The translations under genes and the position numbers were made by a program. Under the pieces are notes generated by a model. That model saw nothing but the letters and a program-made list of their open reading frames with translations, ran no database searches and was not told the origin of the DNA. Positions 59,238-64,000 of a stretch of 64,000 nucleotides of DNA are shown here, piece by piece. The stretch is from Dolomedes plantarius (taxonomy: Eukaryota; Arthropoda; Arachnida; Araneae; Dolomedidae): positions 99,598,757 through 99,662,756 of the forward strand of contig OU015490.1 of NCBI GenBank assembly GCA_907164885.2. The letters are read 5' to 3'. Every line of letters begins with the position of its first letter. The stretch's first letter is position 1.

Positions 59238-59806
59238 TATAACTTGTCTGAAATCCGCACCAAGGAGAACAACTTTTCCACCAAAAGGTTTTTTACATTT
59301 TGTGAGATCTTGAAATAGTCTACTGCTAGAAAGGCATGAATATGGGTCATTGGAGCTTCATCCCACAATATTAATTTTGTTTCCAATAATAGTTTTGCTT
59401 CGGCTGTATTAGGTTTCAAACTGCATGTAGAGGTTGCATTCAGAATTAACGGTATTTTGAAGATGGAGTGATCGGTTCTTCCACCCGGTAATAAAGTTGC
59501 AGCTATCCCTGTTGATACAACAGGAATAGCATGATCACCTCTTCCTCTAATTGTATGCAGTAATGTTATGTAAACAAAAGTTTTGCCAGTGCCTGCAGGT
59601 CCATCTAAAAAGAAATGCTTTGGGCCATTATTTTGATTGCCATATATTGCAGCAAGAACACTATCGACTACAAATCTTTGCTCTACGTTCAGTTTTTGTG
59701 TGTTAATATGGGCTTTGGTTTGCTCTTGTACTACATCGTAGCGAATCGGACAAAGAATACCTATATCTAAATTTAAAATTGGAAGTTTAAGTTTTTCCAG
59801 ACTCAA

Positions 59807-60485
59807 ACCTTGAGCTTAGACAAAAAAGAAATATTTTTCTTTTCTTGCTAATGCGGCAGACGATTGGACATTATCCAAAAAAATATTAAAATACTGTAAA
59901 AGAAATGTTCCTCAAACTGTATTATATTCTTTAGTATGGTCTATTAGATTTAATTTGAATATTTTCTTCTTCATTATTTTGTCTATAAAAATATCCGTTA
60001 CGATTTTTTTATAAATATATTTTTTCGTTACATCAATTGCATACATTGATCGTTGTATTTATGCATATTTTTGCATCAATTGCATCCATTGACCGTGGTA
60101 TTTAATTTGAACGTACTCAGTAGCGAATGCGGATTTTCAGCCAGTGCTATATATGCGTGAGATGCATTTGTTGTGGTTTTGTAGCCATTTTCGGGCTACA
60201 AAAACACACAAAACCGCAGAGGCGATATCACAAGCAATTCCTTTTTAAAGTAGCTCATTTGAAGGTAAATAACTTTAAACGAAGTGAATTTATTTCCTCT
60301 GGGTGTTAACTAATTATTTGCAGCCGAGTCTCGAGTGACAACAGTTCAGAGGAGGAAGACTAATGGAAATCCCTTTTTAACGCAATCTGTATAAATGATT
60401 GAGAAGATCTGTTTCCAACCGCTGTGTCTAAAGACATGAATCGCCGAGGTCATGCGTTACCCTTTCATCAAAGGACGTTCCTCAC
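59807..60485. other. Stretch without recognisable gene
   Basis: AT-rich, then mixed sequence. The expected upstream part of the Helitron replicase is not recognisable here. Confidence 0.4.
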
Positions 60486-60488
60486 TTA

Positions 60489-61083
60489 GGGGGTGTCCAT
60501 TAATTACGCGAGGCTTTTAGGGGGGGGGGGGGAGGAGGGAGTCGAGCCGAATCTCACCCAGTCTCACGTGGGGGAGAGGGGGGTCTCGGAAAATATCACG
60601 TAATTTTTTTTCCGCAAGAAACAGTGTAAAATTGCGAGAAAACTGGGTTATATTAAGTAAAACATGTTTCTACACTAAAATATGGCTAAATCCCACACAA
60701 TAGTTCCAGTAGTCACTCTTGAGATCACACATGAGTCCCCGTGGACTGAATTAGAATGAATATTCTTTTACGAATTTTAGTAGTTCCTATTTAAGTATTT
60801 TATTGTTCGATTTTCTCAGTGATTCTAGACTACGTTCTTAGTAGTCTTAAATACTAGTCTTAACTAGTCTTAAATAAAAATAATTAAGCAAATTATGTTT
60901 TTTTAAATAAATCCAACGCAATGAAGCATATATTAACGTATTTACACTAAAAATACGCATTTTGAAATATCTCACGTGAGATTAGAGGGGGGGGGGGGGG
61001 TCGAGTCAAATCTCACATCTCACCAGTGGGGGAGGGGAGTCGAAAAATCGGCAAAATCGCCTCACGTAATTAATGGACGCCCC
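60489..61083. mobile_element. PIF/Harbinger-type MITE (595 bp)
   Basis: The left end is GGGGGTGTCCATTAATTACG, and the right end reads GGGGCGTCCATTAATTACG inward. G-tracts and 'tctcac' words mirror each other inside. TTA flanks both ends (60486-60488 and 61084-61086), the 3-bp TWA duplication of PIF/Harbinger. There is no coding sequence. Confidence 0.85.
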
Positions 61084-61097
61084 TTATATGCGTACAG

Positions 61098-62002
61098 TGC
61101 GGATGGGATATTATAATATCGATATCTGATTTCTAATAGTATCGGAATATCGATATTATATTCCCGATATAATAATCGATTACGCATTTTCAAAAGAATT
61201 TATTGGAAATAATTAGAATTTATAAAAATTTGGGTTGAAAAATCTCAAAACCAAAGAGAAAAAATAGATGAGTGATACAAATAATTTCTAATATATACAA
61301 AAAGTAATTTTTAATACAAGGAATCAAAAAATGTGGGAAAAAAATCAAAAATTGTTCAATATATAAAAAGAATTCTAGAAAGAACAAAAAATGAATAAAC
61401 GCTTTGCATTCTGCACTTTTCTCATCAATACGAGAGAAATTTCGATTCTGGAAGCATTATTGAACTTATTTTATCAATTATTGAAAAAGAAACTGAAATT
61501 TATGAAAAACACGCTAAGACGCAACTGCAGATCTTTACTACAATGTAAAGAATAAAATACCAATTGAGGAAACCGGTTATCTCCAATATCTCCTTCCAAT
61601 ACACTCTGTCTTCTTCCAAACTAGTGTTTCTTTCTTTCTCGAAATCGAAACTTTTAATTTCATAAAATATTGTTCATCGAAATGTTATTTCATTATTAAA
61701 AAAATGACGATCATTTTTTAATCGTACAATTACGATATTATTTTACCACACAATCATTCCTCGGAATGCAATCGACTGCATATTGAAAGGAAAATGTGTT
61801 TTGAAATATTGTTTATATTTTGAAACATTGTTTATATTTTGAAATATCGTCAATATTTTGAAATACAGTGAATATTTTGCAATATCGTCGATATTGTGAA
61901 ATATCGATATTTTTGTGCCGATATATTTCTGATATCGATATTGATAGCCGATATTAGTATCGATACTCATATCGATATTTTGCTTTCGATATCCCATCCC
62001 TA
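61098..62002. mobile_element. hAT-type MITE rich in gatatcgat (905 bp)
   Basis: The left end is TGCGGATGGGATATT, and the right end reads TAGGGATGGGATATCG inward. An exact 8-bp duplication, GCGTACAG, lies at 61090-61097 and 62003-62010. A ~21-bp word, 'ttgaaatatcgtcaatatt', repeats about five times at 61800-61900. No transposase gene is seen. Confidence 0.85.
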
Positions 62003-62010
62003 GCGTACAG

Positions 62011-62556
62011 AGTTCGGCTTTTGACTTTTTGCTCATTTCGAGTAGGATACTTAATCGTTGTCGAAGTCAATAAAAATAAGTGACCACTCACTACGCGAAA
62101 GTGACTGGCCGGTTTGTAAACGGCCAACCTCGTGCCATCGATTTATCAACCTTCTTTCGCCGATAAGTTTTTACAGAAGCCGAGACTGTTAGCGGAATAA
62201 AATCTAACCCGGTACAAAGATGTCATTCGAGGCGACCATTGGGTTATGAATCTTCAATCTGTTCTGAACTAGTCACGGAAGACACATCGCACGAACGCAG
62301 TCTGAAAGGCACAGATACCACCTTTGTCTAGAAAATTGACCATTCGTCAAACGATGTAGTACAAGCTTTTAACTTCCTTTCGACTGTGAGAGAATATTTA
62401 TAACAACTAAATTATGCCACTGAACAAGATCCTTTCTCTAATAAAGAAACGGTCGATTAGTTTTTAAAAATATTTCATCAAGACATTGAAATTTTCTTCG
62501 ATAGCTTTCTCCTATTTTGAAGTTACAATTGCATTATTTTTGAGTCCATATTTGAA
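62011..62556. other. Stretch without recognisable gene
   Basis: Unremarkable sequence between two miniature elements. No coding or RNA signal. Confidence 0.4.
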
Positions 62557-62564
62557 GCACAATC

Positions 62565-63199
62565 CAGGGGTTCTCAAACTTTCAGGTTCTGTGCCCCCCT
62601 TTAAACACTGATGTGAGGTCACACCTGCCCCCCCCCCACCACCACCACCACCATATGTGGTCAATACAAGTAGATAAATCGGAATTTGAAACTGAAGCTG
62701 GTTATTAAATGAAAAAATAGAATAGATGATTTCATACTACCAATTTGGTACTATTACTACACATATCTTAATTTGTAACATATTATTATTAGAACATATG
62801 AAATCAAAGAATTAAATACAGATCAAATATATTTGAGGTAATCAAGGATCTAGGTGAGGTTGGCATGCAATACCAGTCACCTTCACAACATTAATGAGAT
62901 GGCTGGCACTGTTTGTTCTTGACAAGTTTGTGAATATTAGGTTATAACTGTGACACAGCACACGTCAGGTCACTTTCAATATCCAGACGTACGACAGTTA
63001 TCGTGTTTTTAGAATTACGACAATTATCGGATACGACAATTATCGTGTTCGTGTTCGTATGTCGAAAATACGTTACGGTTACATTTCGACCGCAAAATTG
63101 AGTACAGTAAATTACAGTTAGTTTTACTTTTTATTTTACTTTTTTAAAACTCACGCCTCCCTTGAAATTCTTCTACGCCCCCCAGGTTGAGAACCGCTG
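62565..63199. mobile_element. hAT MITE (635 bp)
   Basis: The left end is CAGGGGTTCTCAAACTTTC, and the right end reads CAGCGGTTCTCAACCTGG inward. The flanks are gcacaatc (62557-62564) and gcataatc (63200-63207), 7 of 8 identical. The start is close to the hAT end at 52436. No transposase is present. Confidence 0.85.
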
Positions 63200-63207
63200 G
63201 CATAATC

Positions 63208-63950
63208 AATGTGCCCCAAGACTCCCGATTTGGCCCATTTTTCCAGTTACGATAGAACTCATAACTGAATCTTTGTGCATCGCGCCGATGCAAATGACAA
63301 AAATCATTGACTACTGGCCGTGGACCTCTATTTTCCAGCTTACGTGTCTTTTGTCCTATCACATCGGACGAGGGTCATTTTCGACACGCATGGACCTCAA
63401 TGGTATAGGAAGAGATTAAGCCAACCCGGAATATCCCGCAGATGTTTCCGGCCATTTAGGAGATGATAATAAATGCAGAGCGCGTAAAAATCCTCGTTGC
63501 CCTTCGATCGCTGTCTATCGAAATCCACGGATTGCCTCCATCAATTACCGGACACATTTTCTATAATGACACATTTTAAATAGTTTTACCATTAACTCGT
63601 TTTCTTCTTTGTCCAGTAGAAATCTGGCAGTCGATTTTTAACTAACTTCCCGAATAGCTAGACATTTGAAACTTTTAGAACACGATGACAATGCATTATT
63701 TTAATACTTTTAGCCATCTTTTAGCAGATTTGAATTCATTTTCAGTTCATTTTGTTGTTTGAAAATTTCTTATAATTGCTCTCTGTATTACGCATTTGAC
63801 CACTTCCTTTCAAGTGGATGGGATAATTCATCAAAAAATTTTTAAAAAAGTATTTATTAATACATAGAATTGTCAAGTTTATATGATTCAACGGAAAATT
63901 TAAAAACGTGGTATACAAAAAGTTCGTTTTATCTTGTAATTATTTATTTT
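63208..63950. other. Stretch without recognisable gene
   Basis: No supported gene or repeat. Short frames overlap the MITE border and look incidental. Confidence 0.4.
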
Positions 63951-64000
63951 TCTATCTATCTATCTATCTATCTATCTGTCTATCTATCTCTCTCTCTCTC
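63951..64000. repeat. (TATC)n/(TC)n microsatellite, cut by the window end
   Basis: About ten TATC-type units followed by a TC run that continues to the last base. Confidence 0.95.

Larger units (their letters stand above)
55966..59806 (-). mobile_element. Degenerate Helitron (3' portion) with nested insertions
   Basis: The minus strand carries a PIF1-type helicase (59806-57061), then a ~1.1 kb tail shared with the Helitron 3' end at 22212-22740. The terminal hairpin is cut off at 55966, where a Tc1 fragment begins. A DD41D-type transposon and a SINE pair sit inside. The Rep nuclease domain was not found. Confidence 0.75.
57061..59806 (-). pseudogene. Helitron PIF1-like helicase, interrupted
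   Basis: The first part (59806-59238) has Walker A GPAGTGKT, the VVSTGIAATLLPGGRTDHS block and Walker B LILWDEAPM, then slips frame near FQDLTKCKKPFGGK. A 1.3 kb transposon follows. The second part (57934-57061) resumes with SRSLTIASCLKN, has TNELSMETNQRVLNCL, LSVKCGAIVMLLRNL and NGTRLIVTNL, and ends with the motif VI region SQGQTFDKICLDL and YVGLSRVRS. Further phase changes lie near 57790 and 57330. This is the 5'-to-3' helicase domain of Helitron replicases. A cellular PIF1 pseudogene is less likely, given the shared Helitron tail. Confidence 0.85.

Noticed and set aside
57061..59806. Cellular PIF1 helicase gene
   Set aside because: It is broken by frameshifts and a transposon, and is followed by the tail shared with the Helitron terminus at 22212.

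Overview
This is eukaryotic, arthropod-type genomic DNA made almost wholly of transposable elements. I recognise no host gene. The sequence is AT-rich, with long (TA)n runs and many poly-G/poly-C tracts. It carries Tc1, DD41D-type mariner, BED-finger hAT, THAP/P, Helitron, Jockey-like and Ty3/Gypsy relics. That mixture, and the look of the Tc1 and BED-hAT proteins, suggests a chelicerate, perhaps a spider. This is inference; nothing here fixes the species.

Layout. 0-2 kb: AT-rich DNA with a diverged duplication. 2.1-10.8 kb: a Ty3/Gypsy retrotransposon with 306-307 bp end repeats. Its 5' repeat is split by a Harbinger-type element, which is itself split by an intact-looking Tc1 element. 11.5-20.4 kb: a terminal-inverted-repeat (TIR) element, diverged tandem arrays, a G/C palindrome and a small hAT miniature element. 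20.4-23 kb: a mariner relative lying directly beside a Helitron 3' end. 23.1-36.9 kb: a nested stack. A P-type element is split by hAT-A. Inside hAT-A lie a hAT miniature, a tRNA-like SINE, a MITE carrying a dead Tc1, and hAT-B. hAT-B holds a second, reversed P-type copy, which in turn is split by a complete hAT with a 656-codon transposase. Nearly every junction keeps its target-site duplication (TSD). 37-46.8 kb: a hAT relic, a short-motif element, a dead Tc1 element, another hAT relic and two sets of tandem repeats. 46.9-48.6 kb: a Jockey-like reverse transcriptase. 49.2-52.1 kb: a hAT-type element holding a ~143 bp tandem array. 52.4-59.8 kb: a BED-hAT relic with a 201 bp insertion, mariner and Tc1 fragments, and a Helitron helicase broken by a DD41D-type element and SINEs. 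60.5-63.2 kb: three miniature elements with clear TSDs. The window ends in a (TATC)n microsatellite.

The parts do not form one pathway. Only two transposase genes look intact: the Tc1 at 2.5-3.5 kb and the hAT at 31.1-33.0 kb. The rest carry frameshifts or stops, or are non-autonomous. The main interest is the readable insertion history, the THAP-exon P-type elements, and several undescribed-looking miniature and foldback families.
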